Positions 16,123 through 16,559 of a DNA stretch of 16,559 bases are shown one piece after another. The stretch covers positions 1-16,559 of the forward strand of contig NW_001915178.1 of assembly GCF_000208925.1 (NCBI RefSeq), in the 5' to 3' direction. Source of the DNA: Entamoeba histolytica HM-1:IMSS (lineage: Eukaryota; Evosea; Mastigamoebida; Endamoebidae). Each line of letters begins with the position of its first letter. Within the stretch, counting starts at the first letter, position 1. The translations under genes were made by a program, and so were the position numbers. The notes beneath the pieces were generated by a model. That model was not told the origin of the DNA, did not search any database, and saw only the letters and a list, made by a program, of their open reading frames with translations.

Positions 16123-16559
16123 TATCTTTTTTACTAATTGTTGTTTTATTTAGTCATTCAAAGTATGTGTTTCGCAGGTAATGTTTGGAAATAATTTTGT
16201 CATAAATAATACTTGACTATTTGTTTACAACTTATTGAATTGTATGTTGTTTTATTGTTCATTATGGTAAAAATGATTTAAATACACTTCATTTCTTTTA
16301 CCATTAAACATTTACTACCGTTTGATTAATGGTGTATCATAAAAGACTGTAAAGAATGAATATTATATACACATATTCATTGATATTAGTAAAGAATATA
16401 TGAAGTTAAGAGATGAGATAGACATCACTGAATTTAATGAAATAATTGGTTAAAATATATGAGAATAAATAAACAAAATATATCATATTCATATTTTATT
16501 AAATTCATAGAATAACTCTTATTTTAATATGAAATGAGAATAATGATTGAACATTGAAA
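16123..16559. other. AT-rich spacer downstream of Skp1
   Basis: No gene is recognised here. The only structure seen is the set of overlapping inverted repeats at 16264-16333. The last 200 bases are A-rich low-complexity sequence like the left end of the window. Confidence 0.5.
16264..16333. repeat. Overlapping inverted repeats built on ATGGT
   Basis: ATGGTAAAA (16264-16272) pairs with TTTTACCAT (16296-16304) across a 23-nt spacer. The same central arm, as ACCATTAA (16300-16307), pairs with TTAATGGT (16326-16333) across 18 nt. The middle arm can thus form either of two mutually exclusive hairpins. Confidence 0.55.

Noticed and set aside
1..16559. CRISPR arrays, bacterial operons, tRNA or rRNA genes, and LINE/SINE copies
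   Set aside because: No regular direct repeats with spacers, no recognisable tRNA or rRNA folds, and no reverse transcriptase motifs were seen; the window is eukaryotic.
1..16559. Dictyostelium as source
   Set aside because: No Asn/Gln homopolymers, Skp1 lacks the Dictyostelium tail, and introns open with GTTTG instead of GTAAGT.

Overview
The window looks like nuclear DNA of an amoebozoan parasite or commensal of the genus Entamoeba; the species cannot be told. Evidence: very AT-rich spacers; mostly intronless genes with short leaders and GAAC boxes just upstream of several starts; TA(A/T)TT at or near every stop codon, as in Entamoeba 3' ends; two inferred short introns opening with GTTTG; an amoebal gene set (expansin-like protein, Skp1); and no poly-Asn or poly-Gln runs, which argues against Dictyostelium.

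Layout. 1-2040 is A-rich low-complexity DNA without a convincing gene. 2040-2400 holds possible minus-strand coding scraps. 2530-8799 (minus) is one giant gene for a 2089-residue charged, repetitive protein. Its C-terminal part carries seven copies of the motif LS(T/I/S)GRVES, four of them inside a longer unit of about 36 residues. 8934-10268 (plus) looks like a decayed gene that began with a signal peptide. 10580-10939 encodes a small helical protein of unknown role. 11119-12435 encodes a secreted or surface expansin-like protein with an extra beta-rich module and a hydrophobic C-terminus. 12597-12942 encodes a 99-residue stand-alone nucleoplasmin-like (NPL) domain once a 46-nt intron is removed. 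12943-14800 holds weak minus-strand coding scraps. 14889-15395 encodes a four-helix membrane protein once an 87-nt intron is removed. 15644-16120 is Skp1. The remainder is a spacer with overlapping inverted repeats.

The genes do not form a pathway. Skp1 would serve SCF ubiquitin ligases, the NPL protein chromatin or histone handling, and the expansin-like protein the surface or wall glycans. The most distinctive items are the seven-fold LSTGRVES protein, the stand-alone NPL protein, the Skp1 tail that lacks the usual Trp yet keeps the Pro modified in Dictyostelium, and the decayed membrane or secreted gene.
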